Positions 8,834 through 21,088 of a stretch of DNA of 64,000 nt are shown piece after piece. How positions within the stretch are numbered: position 1 is the first letter of the stretch; each line of letters begins with the position of its first letter. The DNA is from Acanthopleuribacter pedis. Its GTDB lineage: Bacteria; Acidobacteriota; Holophagae; Acanthopleuribacterales; Acanthopleuribacteraceae. The DNA is taken from assembly GCF_017377855.1 (NCBI RefSeq), contig NZ_JAFREP010000003.1:186001-250000 (forward strand), given 5' to 3'. The position numbers and the translations under genes were made by a program. The notes beneath the pieces were generated by a model, which saw only the letters and a program-made list of their open reading frames with translations, did not search any database and had not been told where the DNA came from.

Positions 8834-9460
8834 ATGATCTTCTTCACCTGTGCTGTTTGGGTTCTAAGTTCGGCTTTATGGTGGCAACCGCCGCCCCGCG
8901 ATGCCAACCCGGACATGGCGCTGATTGAGCAACATGTCTTTAACGAACGTGCGGCCGAATTGGCGAGCTTGCTGGAACTCAGCGAGGCTCAGGTAAAAAA
9001 GCTCAAAGCGGTGCGCGCCACCGTGGATGAACTTCACCGTATTTACGAACCCGCCATCCTTGAAGCCCGCAAGGCGGTCGATGAAAAAGCCGCCGAGGTG
9101 CGTCGCGGCCTTGAAGAAGGCCGGAGCATGAGCGAGCAAGACAAGAAAGCGTTGCGCGCGTTGCGTGCCGAGCACGATCAAAGTCACCATCGTCTCCACC
9201 GCGCCAAACGCGGCGAAATCCGACAGCTCCACGAATTACTGAATGAGGAACAACGAACCAAAGCCAACACATTTTTAGCGCGTCACGATCTGGATCATCC
9301 GCCGGGTCGCCCACCGCACCGGCGTCCCCGTGAACGCGGCATTGGGCCGCTCGGCCGCCGCGGCGGTCCACCCCACAAACAACGGGGCAAAATGATGCGC
9401 GTACACAAGGTGCTCGTGCAATTTATGCTCAGCGACGCCTTCCTCAAAGAATATCCCTAA
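8834..9460 (+). CDS. Spy/CpxP-like periplasmic protein, paralogue
   Basis: 208 residues. A hydrophobic N-terminus (MIFFTCAVWVLSSALWW) serves as signal peptide. The helical core repeats the organisation of the gene at 7999: LLELSEAQVKKLKAV, a charged middle, then LLNEEQRTKANTF. A Pro/Arg/Gly/His-rich tail follows and the end reads VQFMLSDAFLKEYP. AGGACCTCC-like purines precede ATG 8834. The two genes look like a tandem duplication with shared control by GTAAC boxes. It is followed by a strong terminator. Confidence 0.7.
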   Translation: MIFFTCAVWVLSSALWWQPPPRDANPDMALIEQHVFNERAAELASLLELSEAQVKKLKAVRATVDELHRIYEPAILEARKAVDEKAAEVRRGLEEGRSMSEQDKKALRALRAEHDQSHHRLHRAKRGEIRQLHELLNEEQRTKANTFLARHDLDHPPGRPPHRRPRERGIGPLGRRGGPPHKQRGKMMRVHKVLVQFMLSDAFLKEYP

Positions 9461-9540
9461 CTCGCACTTTTTTGGGCTTCGTCGGCCCGTGCGGTGTCCG
9501 CTTGTCCTTCTGATGATGTAGTTCTTCGGAGGCAGACGTT

Positions 9541-9580
9541 GCCCCCCCGGTGGTTGGTTACCGCGGGGGCTTTTTTTTTC
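9541..9580 (+). terminator. Rho-independent terminator of the Spy-like genes
   Basis: The hairpin 9541-9570 has an 11-bp stem with one mismatch (GCCCCCCCGGT with ACCGCGGGGGC) and is followed by nine T residues. It lies 80 bp after the paralogue's stop. Confidence 0.9.
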
Positions 9581-10032
9581 AGGATGGATTGAGGATGGGG
9601 CGGGGGTTGTGTGGTGGGTGTGGGTTGGACTTTGCGGCCTCTGTCGTCGGCGGCGGTTCAGCCCTCTTGAATGGGTACCCGAACCCGGATGGAGCCGTCG
9701 CTTCGAAGGGTTTTGGGAACTGGATCTCACATATTATTTTTCGTCCGTGCAGCGGGGCGGATCCTCGGTTATTGCTGCGTCAAAAAGCTTGTTTTGGAAG
9801 GGCGTTGGGTGGCCGGTCGTTGCACCACGAGCATGTGGCTCCGATCCGAAGGGGCGGCTCCGTCCACGTCGGGAACGGGGAAAAGAGAGGACGAAGGCAA
9901 GGCCGCGTCCTAGTTAGAAATTCCGAAGGGGCGGCGCCGGCGATGTCGGGACTGGTGAGAACAGGGCGCGAACGCCCATCCGAGTCGGGAACGGGGAAAA
10001 GAGGGCGCGAACGATCACCCGCACCCCCAACC
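9581..10032. other. Non-coding region with degenerate direct repeats
   Basis: No credible gene. Between about 9846 and 10010 a motif containing TCGGGAACGGGGAAAAGAG occurs at about 9869 and 9984, with a diverged version (TCGGGACTGGTGAGAA) between, each within a GGGGCGGC or GCGCGAAC context. These look like decayed tandem repeats. Confidence 0.5.
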
Positions 10033-10063
10033 AAAAAAGGCCGACCCCAAGTGGGACCGGCCT
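10033..10063 (-). terminator. Terminator of the sucA-sucB-lpd operon
   Basis: Read on the minus strand, a stem formed by 10053-10063 and 10038-10048 (11 bp, two mismatches, AAGT-type loop) is followed by a run of T residues (plus-strand A-run 10033-10038). It lies 29 bp after the lpd stop. Confidence 0.8.
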
Positions 10064-10091
10064 CTCAAAATCTAAGGTTTCTCAACCCATC

Positions 10092-11495
10092 CTAGCTGTG
10101 GATTTGACGCCCGTCCACCGCGAGCGCCGCTTCTTTGACGGTTTCGCTGAGGGTTGGGTGACCGTGGCAGGTGCGGGCCAAGTCTTCCGAACTGCCCATG
10201 AACTCCATCACCACCGCGGCTTCTTGGATCAGTTCCGAGACGCTGGGGCCGACCATGTGGGCGCCCAGCAGGCGGTCCGTTTCCTTGTCCGCCAGAAACT
10301 TGATGAAGCCGTCGGATTCGTCGACGCAGCGTGCGCGGGAGTTGGCGCGGAAGAAGAATTTGCCCGCGTTGTAAGCCACGCCGGCTTCTTTGAGTTCGTC
10401 CTCGGTTTTGCCGACCGAGGCCACTTCCGGCCAGGTGTAAACCACGTTGGGGACCAGGTTGTAGTTTACGTGGCCCGGTTTGCCCGCGGCCATTTCCGCG
10501 ACGGCCACGCCTTCTTCCTCGGCTTTGTGGGCCAGCATCAAGCCGCCGATCACGTCGCCGATGGCGTAGACGCCTTCGACCGAGGTGCGCAGGTGGTCGT
10601 CCACGGGGATAAAGCCGCGTTTGTCGGTTTCAATGCCGATGTTCTCCAGGCCGAGTCCCTGGGTGTAGGGACGGCGGCCGACGGCGACCAACACTTTGTC
10701 GGCCTCGAGCACCACCTCGCGGTCCTTCTTGTCCTTGGCTTTAACGATCAGGGTCCCGTCTTCGGCTCGTTCCACGCCGGTCACGCCGGTGCTGAGGTTG
10801 AACGCCATGCCTTGTTTTTTGAGGACCTTGCGCATCTCTTTGCTGATGTCCTTGTCCATCGGCGGCAGCACGCGGTCCATGAACTCAACCACGGTGACTT
10901 TGGCGCCGAGGCGCAACCACACGGAACCCATTTCCAGGCCGATCACGCCGCCGCCGACAACGACGAGGTGTTTGGGTACCGCGTCAAAGGCCAGGGCTTC
11001 CGTGCTGCTGACAATGTCTTTTTTGTCGTGGGGCAGGAAGGGGAGTTCGACCGGTTTGCTGCCGGTGGCGATGACAATGGTTTTGCCGGTAATGGTTTGG
11101 GTTTCCTCGCCGTTTTTGACGGCGATCTCTTTGGCGGAAACAAAAGAGCCGTGCCCTTCGAAATGGGTGATCTTGTTTTTCTTCATCAGGCCGGCGATGC
11201 CGGAGGTCAGGTTTTCGACGACCTCGTCCTTGCGCGCCATCATTTGGGCTAAGTTGAGTTTGACCTCGGCCAAATCGATGCCGTGTTTGGCGAACTTGTG
11301 TTTGGCCTGGTGGTAGTGTTCGGATGACTGGAGAAGGGCCTTGGAGGGGATACAGCCGACGTTGAGGCAGGTACCGCCAAGGCGCCCGTAGCGTTCGATA
11401 ATGGCGGTTCTGAGACCGAGCTGGGCGGCGCGAATGGCGCAAACGTAACCACCGGGACCCGACCCGATGACAACGAAATCAAATTCTTGAGACAT
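10092..11495 (-). CDS. lpdA: Dihydrolipoyl dehydrogenase (E3)
   Basis: 467 residues, the usual length. It reoxidises dihydrolipoamide on E2 using FAD and NAD. The FAD-binding start is VVIGSGPGGYVCAIRAAQLG, the redox disulphide lies in GGTCLNVGCIPSKALL, the NAD-binding motif is VVVGGGVIGLEMG, and the C-terminal catalytic His is in HGHPTLSE. The gene lies 152 bp downstream of sucB in the same direction, so it most likely supplies E3 to the 2-oxoglutarate dehydrogenase complex and possibly to other lipoyl complexes. Confidence 0.96.
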   Translation of the reverse strand: MSQEFDFVVIGSGPGGYVCAIRAAQLGLRTAIIERYGRLGGTCLNVGCIPSKALLQSSEHYHQAKHKFAKHGIDLAEVKLNLAQMMARKDEVVENLTSGIAGLMKKNKITHFEGHGSFVSAKEIAVKNGEETQTITGKTIVIATGSKPVELPFLPHDKKDIVSSTEALAFDAVPKHLVVVGGGVIGLEMGSVWLRLGAKVTVVEFMDRVLPPMDKDISKEMRKVLKKQGMAFNLSTGVTGVERAEDGTLIVKAKDKKDREVVLEADKVLVAVGRRPYTQGLGLENIGIETDKRGFIPVDDHLRTSVEGVYAIGDVIGGLMLAHKAEEEGVAVAEMAAGKPGHVNYNLVPNVVYTWPEVASVGKTEDELKEAGVAYNAGKFFFRANSRARCVDESDGFIKFLADKETDRLLGAHMVGPSVSELIQEAAVVMEFMGSSEDLARTCHGHPTLSETVKEAALAVDGRQIHS

Positions 11496-11647
11496 GGCAC
11501 GCTCCGTATGACAAGGTTTGCGGCGCGGGCAAACCGAAAACTCGCCGCGACCCAGACCGCGAGGCGGATCGCGACGGTAGCGCCGACGGCGCGCTTACCG
11601 TCGGGCGGATGTTGAAAAGCCGGTGCGGCTGCACCGGCGGGATCGAT

Positions 11648-12892
11648 TTAGACTTCCAGCAACATGCGCGCGGGATCTTCCAAAGCTTCCTTAACTTTAA
11701 CCAGGAAGGTAACCGCGCCTTTGCCGTCGACGATGCGGTGATCGTAGCTCAGGGCCAGGTACATCATCGGACGAATGACGATTTCGTCGTCGATCACGAC
11801 CGGACGTTTCTCGATTTTGTGCATGCCGAGAATGCCGCTTTGGGGCGGGTTCAGAATCGGCGTGGACAGCAGCGAACCGTACACACCGCCGTTGGAGATG
11901 GTGAAGGTGCCGCCGGCGAGATCGTCGAGAGAAATTTTACCGTCGCGGGCTTTGACCGCGTAGTCGTTGATGGCTGCTTCCACGCCGGCCATGGTCAGGT
12001 CACCCGCGTTGCGGATGATGGGAACCAACAGGCCTTTTTTGGTGCCGACCGCAACGCCGATGTCTTGGTAGTCGCGGTAAATGATGTTGGTGCCGTCGAT
12101 GGAGGCGTTAATTTCGGGAACAAAACGCAGGGCTTCCACGCAGGCTTTGACAAAAAAGCTCATGAATCCCAGGCGCACGCCGTGGCGTTTTTCGAAGGCT
12201 TCTTTGTACTTACTCCGCATGGCCATGACCGCGCTCATGTCCACCTCGTTGAAGGTGGTCAGGATGGCCGACTCGTGCTGCGCCTGAACCAGACGTTCGG
12301 CGATGCGGCGGCGCATCATGCTCATGGGTTTGGTGGTTTCGCCGCGGCTGCCGTCGCGTTTGACCGGGGTCGGCGCGGGCGCGGGTGCCGCCTTTTTAGG
12401 CGCGGGGTTGGCCGCTTTTTTGGGCGCGGGCGCCGCCGGTTCCGGCGCGGGCTCGCTTTTCGCTTGGGCCGCTTTCAGGGCGTCGCCCTTCAGGATGCGG
12501 CCGTCTTTGCCGCTGCCGTCGATGGTGTTGGGATCGAGCTTTTCTTCAGCCACGATGCGACGCACGGCGGGGGAAAGGGGTTTCTCCTCGCCGGATGCCT
12601 CTTCGGCGGGTGCTTCTTCCGCCGCGGGCGCTGGGTCCGCGCTGTTCGCGCCGGCGCCCTCCGTGTCGATGTAGCCGATAATCTGGCCGACGGTGACCAC
12701 TTCACCGGCTTCTACCAGAATTTCCACGGTACCGGCCTGGTCCGCGTTGAGTTCCATATTCGCTTTATCCGTCTCCAGTTCAAGGACGGCTTCGTCTTTG
12801 TCGACCGTGTCGCCGTTTTCTTTGAACCATTCACTGATCATTGCTTCGGTAACGGACTCACCTGCTTGAGGTACTTTGATTTCGATTTTCAT
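11648..12892 (-). CDS. sucB: 2-oxoglutarate dehydrogenase E2, dihydrolipoyl succinyltransferase
   Basis: 414 residues. One N-terminal lipoyl domain carries the lipoylated Lys43 in ETDKANM. An Ala/Pro/Glu-rich linker leads to the E1/E3-binding domain ([16 protein letters not shown], about 105-140), then a second Ala/Pro/Lys linker, then the acyltransferase core (about 190-414) with catalytic DHRIVDG (His385, Asp389). It transfers the succinyl group from lipoamide to CoA. The neighbours sucA and lpd identify the complex. The second linker is low-complexity and GC-rich but in frame. Confidence 0.96.
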   Translation of the reverse strand: MKIEIKVPQAGESVTEAMISEWFKENGDTVDKDEAVLELETDKANMELNADQAGTVEILVEAGEVVTVGQIIGYIDTEGAGANSADPAPAAEEAPAEEASGEEKPLSPAVRRIVAEEKLDPNTIDGSGKDGRILKGDALKAAQAKSEPAPEPAAPAPKKAANPAPKKAAPAPAPTPVKRDGSRGETTKPMSMMRRRIAERLVQAQHESAILTTFNEVDMSAVMAMRSKYKEAFEKRHGVRLGFMSFFVKACVEALRFVPEINASIDGTNIIYRDYQDIGVAVGTKKGLLVPIIRNAGDLTMAGVEAAINDYAVKARDGKISLDDLAGGTFTISNGGVYGSLLSTPILNPPQSGILGMHKIEKRPVVIDDEIVIRPMMYLALSYDHRIVDGKGAVTFLVKVKEALEDPARMLLEV

Positions 12893-13306
12893 CCCAACCG
12901 TACTCCCATCTCTTCTTTTAGGTTTTGGGTTTGTGTGCGAGAAACGCGAACTCGGTCGCCGACCGCCCCCTCATGGGGCGGGCGAGATACGGCCGGATAA
13001 GGCGTTTGGACCCTGGATGCTAACATGTTTCGGAGCGGTCGGGTACCACGGGAATGCCCGTTTGACCGCCCCGAATCCGTGATCTTTGCATTCCCCCGTT
13101 GACCAGGGTGGAATCGCGGGCTGCAACGCTGTTGGCTTAAACCTAAGCAGCGCAATAACTCGCGGTGATTTTAGCGAAACCTCCGGGCTGCAACGGTTTG
13201 AAAAAATGCTCAGGGCCAACGGGTGCGCGACCCCGGCCCGCTTTTTCCAAACCATTTCGCTTCAGATCATTAGCCAAAATCCCTCACGCTTATCGCGCCT
13301 CTTCGG
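12893..13306. other. sucA-sucB intergenic gap holding a mobile-looking repeat
   Basis: The gap is 414 bp, long for this operon. Its sucA-proximal part (13141-13307) is the MITE-like element described separately. The rest shows no gene. Sequence near 12895-12930 should hold the sucB ribosome site. Confidence 0.6.

Positions 13307-13307
<1 letters not shown>
13141..13307. mobile_element. MITE-like element, copy 1 (167 bp)
   Basis: The termini are imperfect inverted repeats (ACCTAAGCAGCGCAATAA at the left, the reverse complement of CTTATCGCGCCTCTTCGGT at the right). Both sides are flanked by TAA, consistent with a 3-bp target duplication. A diverged copy of the same length class lies at 41696-41858 and aligns end to end, including internal stretches such as ACTCGCGGTG and CCATTTCGCT. 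It contains no ORF. The right end overlaps the last base of the sucA stop codon. Confidence 0.7.
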
Positions 13308-16048
<2,741 letters not shown>

Positions 16049-16826
16049 CCCATGCCTTTCAGAACATTGCTGAGGAACCTGGGCCGTGTTGGGCGCATGG
16101 ATGGAATCAGGCCGTTTTTCGATGGGAAGGTGTGAACAAAGTTGAGCGGTCCTCGTTCTTCACCGAACCCACGACCCGCCGTCCGTTGTGCCGACATGGC
16201 TGTTCCCGTTAGATGTGCCGCCGTTGCCGACGACCCGTGGCCGTTCCCGTTGGGAACGAGGCCCTAATTCTAACGGAGGACCCCGCGTTTCGAAATGTTA
16301 ATTTGACGCACGAACAGCGTCTAGAAAACGACTCGCGGGCTAAGGTTCATGCAAATGGGAAATCATCCCTTTGTTGCCGATGGTTTTCGGCGTCCGGCAC
16401 GGTTTAGACCACGACCGTCACTACGCGGGCAAGATAACAGATTTCGGGTGGGTGTAACTTAATAATTGTTACGCTTTGTGAGGATTTTTCATACCGTTTA
16501 CGCCGGGATTGTTCTTTTCGGCTAATTAAATTTTTAGGCTCCATGGGAATTGCATGGTGTTGCGGGGGGTCTTTTTAGTTAATTTGCTGGTAATAAAAGG
16601 TTAGTTGTTTGTGCTGGTTCGGGAGCGATCACTTTTGCGTTAGAGTTTGGGAGGGCTTTTTTTGTGGTCGATTGTTTTGTTTGTGATCGCTTGGTTTTTG
16701 TGTGTTTTCGGGCTTTGTCGGCTTTTTGTGAAACCCTGCTCGAAACCTTAGGTTTTGCAGGCCTGATGCCGATCAGTTCGTTATGCTTGTCCAAATATCA
16801 TGTCCTGTTAGGTGGTTGAGGTTTCC
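16049..16826. other. Divergent intergenic region upstream of sucA
   Basis: This 778-bp gap must contain the sucA operon promoter and the promoter of the lipoprotein gene. 16430-16800 is clearly AT-richer than its surroundings. A short hairpin CGTTCCC/GGGAACG lies near 16243-16259 and an inverted GTAAC/GTTAC pair near 16455-16473. A Lys-rich 71-residue frame (16579-16794, minus, TTG start) is not supported enough to call. Confidence 0.5.
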
Positions 16827-17885
16827 ATGATCACAAACGGTCGCCGGTTGCTGATTGCTCTGATGCTTTGGCCGCTTTGGCAGTGTCAGACACCGCCCAC
16901 CGCCACCCCGGAACCAGCCCAGGTGCCTTTCGTCCTCATTTTGATGGATACGGGTTTGGAAGATGACAAAACCTTTAATTCCCATGTGCTTAAAGGTGCT
17001 TCCGCCATCGCCAAGGACGGTCGCATTAAATTGGATTACACCAGTTCCGCCGGTGAACAGGATTACGAACAACAAATCGAGAGTTTGGTGGCGCGCAATC
17101 CCGACCTGGTGGTGACCGTCGGTTTCCGCATGGGATTTGCCACCGCGCGCGCCGCGCGCCGTCATCCCGACCAACGTTTCGCCATCATTGATGCGGCTTT
17201 CCGTCCAGGATTTGGTTGCCCGGAAGAAGTGGAAGATTGTTACACCCGCGAGGGCGGTTTGGCCAACGTGACCAGTCTCCAGTTCGCCGAGGATCAGGTG
17301 GGTTACCTGGCCGGGGTGCTGGCTGCCTGTATGTCGGAGTCCGGGATGATTGCTTCCGTGGCGGGGCCCGAAATCTTGCCCGTGGTGCGGTTTGTCAGTG
17401 GTTACCAAGCCGGGGCCCGTTGGGCCAACCCCGAGATCCAGTTTCTCAACGTCTATTTGCCCAGTTTTAACGATCCCGACTTGGGAAAAGTCAAAACCCA
17501 GGAATTTTTGTCCATGGGCGCCGATGTCGTGTTTGGGGTCGGCGGAAATTCCGGGAACGGGGCCTTATTGGTGGCTGCGGAACAAGGGGTTAAGGGGATC
17601 GGCGTGGACGGGGATCAGTACTACACCCTTCCCGAGGCGCGCGCCATCCTTTTGACGAGCGCATCCAAGGGCATCGATACCGCCGTGCGGCGTTTGATTT
17701 TAGACCTCATCAACGGCAAATTGGAAAGCGGGATTCGGACCGCCGACCTCCAATCCGGCGGTGTCGATTTGGCGCCTTTTCACGAATGGGAAAGCCGAAT
17801 CAGCAGCGCGTGTCGCACCAAGTTGGCCATGGCACGGGAGGCGGTCATCAAAAACCCCGCCCTCACCGAATCCCCGAGTTACTGA
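16827..17885 (+). CDS. BMP-family substrate-binding lipoprotein (PnrA/Med-like)
   Basis: About 352 residues from ATG 16827, chosen because TTGAGG precedes it; a GTG at 16812 adds five residues. The N-terminus is a lipoprotein signal (LLIALMLWPLWQC, lipobox WLQ-type ending in Cys). The mature part has the basic-membrane-protein fold: LMDTGLEDDKTFN, SLVARNPDLVVTVGF, FAEDQVGYLAGVLA, VFGVGGNSGNGAL and GVDGDQYY. Family members bind nucleosides for an ABC importer. No ATPase or permease gene is adjacent, so the transporter partners are elsewhere, or the protein is a sensor. Confidence 0.85.
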   Translation: MITNGRRLLIALMLWPLWQCQTPPTATPEPAQVPFVLILMDTGLEDDKTFNSHVLKGASAIAKDGRIKLDYTSSAGEQDYEQQIESLVARNPDLVVTVGFRMGFATARAARRHPDQRFAIIDAAFRPGFGCPEEVEDCYTREGGLANVTSLQFAEDQVGYLAGVLAACMSESGMIASVAGPEILPVVRFVSGYQAGARWANPEIQFLNVYLPSFNDPDLGKVKTQEFLSMGADVVFGVGGNSGNGALLVAAEQGVKGIGVDGDQYYTLPEARAILLTSASKGIDTAVRRLILDLINGKLESGIRTADLQSGGVDLAPFHEWESRISSACRTKLAMAREAVIKNPALTESPSY

Positions 17886-18167
17886 ATCCAACCGGCGAGG
17901 AGCACGAACCGTTCGAAAAAACGTGCAACGGTTTTTATTTAGCCGCGTGCTTGTTTTTTGAATATGCGGTAAATTAATGAATAATCTCGTTTGTTTATCC
18001 TTGTTTTATCGTTTTTCTGTCTTGTTGCCTCTAGGTTCTGCTCACCCACTCAAGCAAATACCCCGTGAGGTCGCCTTGATGTTTCCGTCCTTTTCTCCCC
18101 TTTCCCTGCTTCCGAGCCCCCCGCGCGATGGGTTCGCCGGCGGTGCATATCCGGGGGGCGGCGATGT
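17886..18167. other. Short AT-rich intergenic region
   Basis: 282 bp without a convincing gene. The first half is AT-rich and probably carries the promoter of the downstream histidine kinase. Purine runs (GGGGGGCGG) near 18154-18162 can serve as ribosome site. Confidence 0.5.
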
Positions 18168-20903
18168 ATGCTTCGCCCGGGGGGTTTTATCGTGAAACGT
18201 CAATCGCCCTTCTCGCTGGTGACCGCCTCGGCCGCGCTGACGCTGGTTGCCCTCTTTGCCTTGCTGATCCCGGCGTTTCTCAAACAAAAAGATCCCTTAT
18301 TTGCTTGGGCGACCGCGTTGCTTTTGGTACCCACGGCCACCTTGGTGATCGCTCAGGTGGTGGCCGCGCGCCGCCAATCAACCCGCACCGCGACCTGGAT
18401 TCTGGTTGGGGGCATGATGACCATGGCGATGGGTTTGCCGTTGCTCCTCGCCGACTTTGTCAGCTTAGCGCCTTTGGTTCTGCTGATGGTGCCGCTCAGT
18501 GTGTGCATTTCCGGGCGCTTGCGATACATTCCCATAGCCCTGGTGGTCTCGCTGTTATCCATGGCGGGGGCCTTGGGTTTCGACCTGTACGCGCCGATGG
18601 CGCGGCCCGCCGTGTTTGACGTGCTCGCCGTGCCGATCTGGATGGTGGTGGGTGTCTTTTGCGGGCAAATTTTAGTTTTGGGCTGGGCCGCCTGGTTTTT
18701 CCGAGTTCGTGTTGCTTCACCTTTTTTTACCCGCATTAATATCGCATCCCAACAGGCTTTGATCACCACCGGGGTTGCCGCACTGGCGATTCTGCTGACC
18801 ACGGCGGTGCTTGCCTCGCGTATTCGCGAGGCGCACGGCCATCTGGCAGGGGAGCACAACCGCAACTGGGCCACCATCTTGGCGGAACGGATCGCCGATG
18901 ATTTGGAGGAACAACTCAACCAACTGCAAACTTTGTCGCAAGATCCGGCCATCCTTTCCGCGCTTAAAGCCAAGGTGGCGGGTTACCCCGAGGATCCCCA
19001 GGCCGTAACCGCCTTGATTGACGCGCGGGACCAGCATTGGCGTCAGGCCGCCGCCGCCGACCCGGTGGTGATGGAGATTCGCAGCAACGATGCGATGATG
19101 GCGCTGGCCCGTTTTCGCCGCATGGAACACTCCCACAACAATATGCTGGTTACGGATCGTTTCGGCAGCTTGGTCGCGGCCCAGGGACGACGGCCTGACC
19201 GCTATTCCTTCCGGTCACTTCCCTTGTGGCGGCGCTCCTGGAACCGCGGCATCGGCTCCAGCTATTTTGAATGGGACACCGCCGAAACCAAGGAAACCGT
19301 GACCATGGGCATGGCGATTTGGGATCAAAATACCAATGAGGCACTGGGCGTGATTGTGACCGAATACTATTTTCGCCCGATGTTGGATGCCATTCTGCTG
19401 ATCCAACAGGATCGCCCCCTTTTGACCGCGGTGATTGACGCCCAGGGGCGTGAAATTGCGCGCCACACATCCCAAGCAGACGCCGTGATGGATGCCGAGG
19501 GCGGTTGGGCCTGGATGTTGCCGAAATTAAACAAGGATGCTTCGGTCAGGGTTGCCGACCTGGCGGCGGGTTGGTTACAGGGTCGCAACGAGGAAGGTCA
19601 GCGTTACGTGATCGGCCATGCGCCTTTGAGCACCACGAGCCGGGTGAACTTGGATGCGATCCGGCGTTTGGGCTGGCGCGTGGTCGTGGCCGCGCCGGAA
19701 AACTCGGCGTTTATCGTCGTGACCAGAACCACCAAAACCTCGCTGTTGGTGGCGATGGTGATTTTGGCCGCCAGCGTGGGCTTGGCCTCCGTGGCCGCCA
19801 ACGTCATGGTTCGCCCGATTGGGAAACTCAAGCAGACCGCGACCGCCATGGTCGCCGGCGATTTAAACCGGCGTGCCGATCCGGTTGGCAGCGAAGAAAT
19901 GGCCACCCTTGCCGAGGCCTTTAACAGCATGACCGCCCAGTTGCGTTCGGTTATTGAATCCCTTCAGGAAAACAACCGTACCTTGGAGGACAAAGTCCGC
20001 GAACGAACCGCGCGGCTGCGCCGCACCCAGCGCGGTTTGATTGACGGTGCCCATTCCTCCGGGATGGCCGAAATTGCCACCGGGGTGTTGCACAACATCG
20101 GCAATATTCTCAACAGTCTCAATGTCTCGGTGGAAACCTGTCGCGATCTGATGCAACATTTCGAGGGCGGCGGCCTTAAAAAACTCCGTCACTTGTTGAC
20201 CCATCTCGAGGAGATGACCCCGGAAAAAATCATGGCGCAACAAGAAGATTGGCCCAAGTTTCAACAATATTTGCAGCGCTTGGTTCGTTTGCTGGAAAAA
20301 GAACAAAACAGTTTGGCCGAGGAGTTGGGGCAAATCCACGAACAGGCGCGCCTCATTCACAAATCTCTGGTGGCGCAATCGGATTATGCCCGTGAGGTTT
20401 CCTACAGCGAAACCCTTGATCTCAACGAGGTCATCAACGATATTTTGCTGGCCGATACCCGATTGGAAGAACAGTTCCGCGTTCATATCCATCGCGAATT
20501 TGTTGATTTGCCCCCGGTGCAGGGGATTCGGTCCAAACTGTCCTACGCCTTTTTGTGTTTGGTGGAAAACGCCTGTGAGGCCATGACCCATTTGCCGCCT
20601 GACGACCGTCGCCTGACCATCAAAACCCTCATCCGCGATCATGAAATCCATGTTTCTGTCCGGGACAACGGGATCGGCATCCCCCATGACCGTTTGAATT
20701 CCATATTTCAATACGGGTTCACAACCAAACCTGACGGCAACGGTTTTGGGTTGCACAGTTGCGCCAACGCCATGCGTGAAATGGGTGGGCGCGTGTTGGT
20801 TGACAGCGAAGGGGAGGGCCGCGGTGCGATCTTCACCTTGGCCTTGGTGCTGGATACCGATGAAGTTGCCGGCCCTTCCCAACTCGGAGCGGCGGTGCTT
20901 TAG
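18168..20903 (+). CDS. Membrane-bound sensor histidine kinase
   Basis: 911 residues from ATG 18168; GTG 18192 (VKRQSPFS) is an alternative with GGGGGG upstream. About six hydrophobic segments occupy residues 10-190, another lies near 200-220, then a periplasmic sensor region (about 225-520), a transmembrane segment (524-545), HAMP (546-600, PIGKLKQTATAMVAGDLNRR) and a coiled coil. The phospho-acceptor region reads GVLHNIGNILNSLNV, a non-classical H-box with HN-GN instead of HE-RTP. The ATPase domain has ENACEAM, DNGIGIP and GFTTKPDGNGFGLH. No regulator is adjacent, so it is an orphan kinase. The signal is unknown. Confidence 0.85.
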   Translation: MLRPGGFIVKRQSPFSLVTASAALTLVALFALLIPAFLKQKDPLFAWATALLLVPTATLVIAQVVAARRQSTRTATWILVGGMMTMAMGLPLLLADFVSLAPLVLLMVPLSVCISGRLRYIPIALVVSLLSMAGALGFDLYAPMARPAVFDVLAVPIWMVVGVFCGQILVLGWAAWFFRVRVASPFFTRINIASQQALITTGVAALAILLTTAVLASRIREAHGHLAGEHNRNWATILAERIADDLEEQLNQLQTLSQDPAILSALKAKVAGYPEDPQAVTALIDARDQHWRQAAAADPVVMEIRSNDAMMALARFRRMEHSHNNMLVTDRFGSLVAAQGRRPDRYSFRSLPLWRRSWNRGIGSSYFEWDTAETKETVTMGMAIWDQNTNEALGVIVTEYYFRPMLDAILLIQQDRPLLTAVIDAQGREIARHTSQADAVMDAEGGWAWMLPKLNKDASVRVADLAAGWLQGRNEEGQRYVIGHAPLSTTSRVNLDAIRRLGWRVVVAAPENSAFIVVTRTTKTSLLVAMVILAASVGLASVAANVMVRPIGKLKQTATAMVAGDLNRRADPVGSEEMATLAEAFNSMTAQLRSVIESLQENNRTLEDKVRERTARLRRTQRGLIDGAHSSGMAEIATGVLHNIGNILNSLNVSVETCRDLMQHFEGGGLKKLRHLLTHLEEMTPEKIMAQQEDWPKFQQYLQRLVRLLEKEQNSLAEELGQIHEQARLIHKSLVAQSDYAREVSYSETLDLNEVINDILLADTRLEEQFRVHIHREFVDLPPVQGIRSKLSYAFLCLVENACEAMTHLPPDDRRLTIKTLIRDHEIHVSVRDNGIGIPHDRLNSIFQYGFTTKPDGNGFGLHSCANAMREMGGRVLVDSEGEGRGAIFTLALVLDTDEVAGPSQLGAAVL

Positions 20904-21088
20904 ATTCTTTGGGGACGAAGATTGGGAAACGCACTTGATTCAGTGAAACATTCTCTGGTTTTGAAAATTCGAAAGATAACAAAATTCCATTTAATATACG
21001 TAAAAGCAGGCGGATCCTCGATGGTTAAAATTGAGTCAGAAAAACCATCGTTTGATGATAAGGTGGTCTTCTGAAGAAATGAAGGTGG

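Noticed and set aside
9550..10095. 181-residue plus-strand frame
   Set aside because: Begins within the terminator and runs through the degenerate repeats and the lpd terminator.
10098..11252. 384-residue plus-strand frame opposite lpd
   Set aside because: Antisense shadow of a certain gene; same for 11609-13000 opposite sucB and 14588-15880 opposite sucA.
16579..16794. 71-residue Lys-rich minus-strand frame with TTG start
   Set aside because: Plausible composition but no ribosome site, no motif and lies in an AT-rich promoter region; left uncalled.
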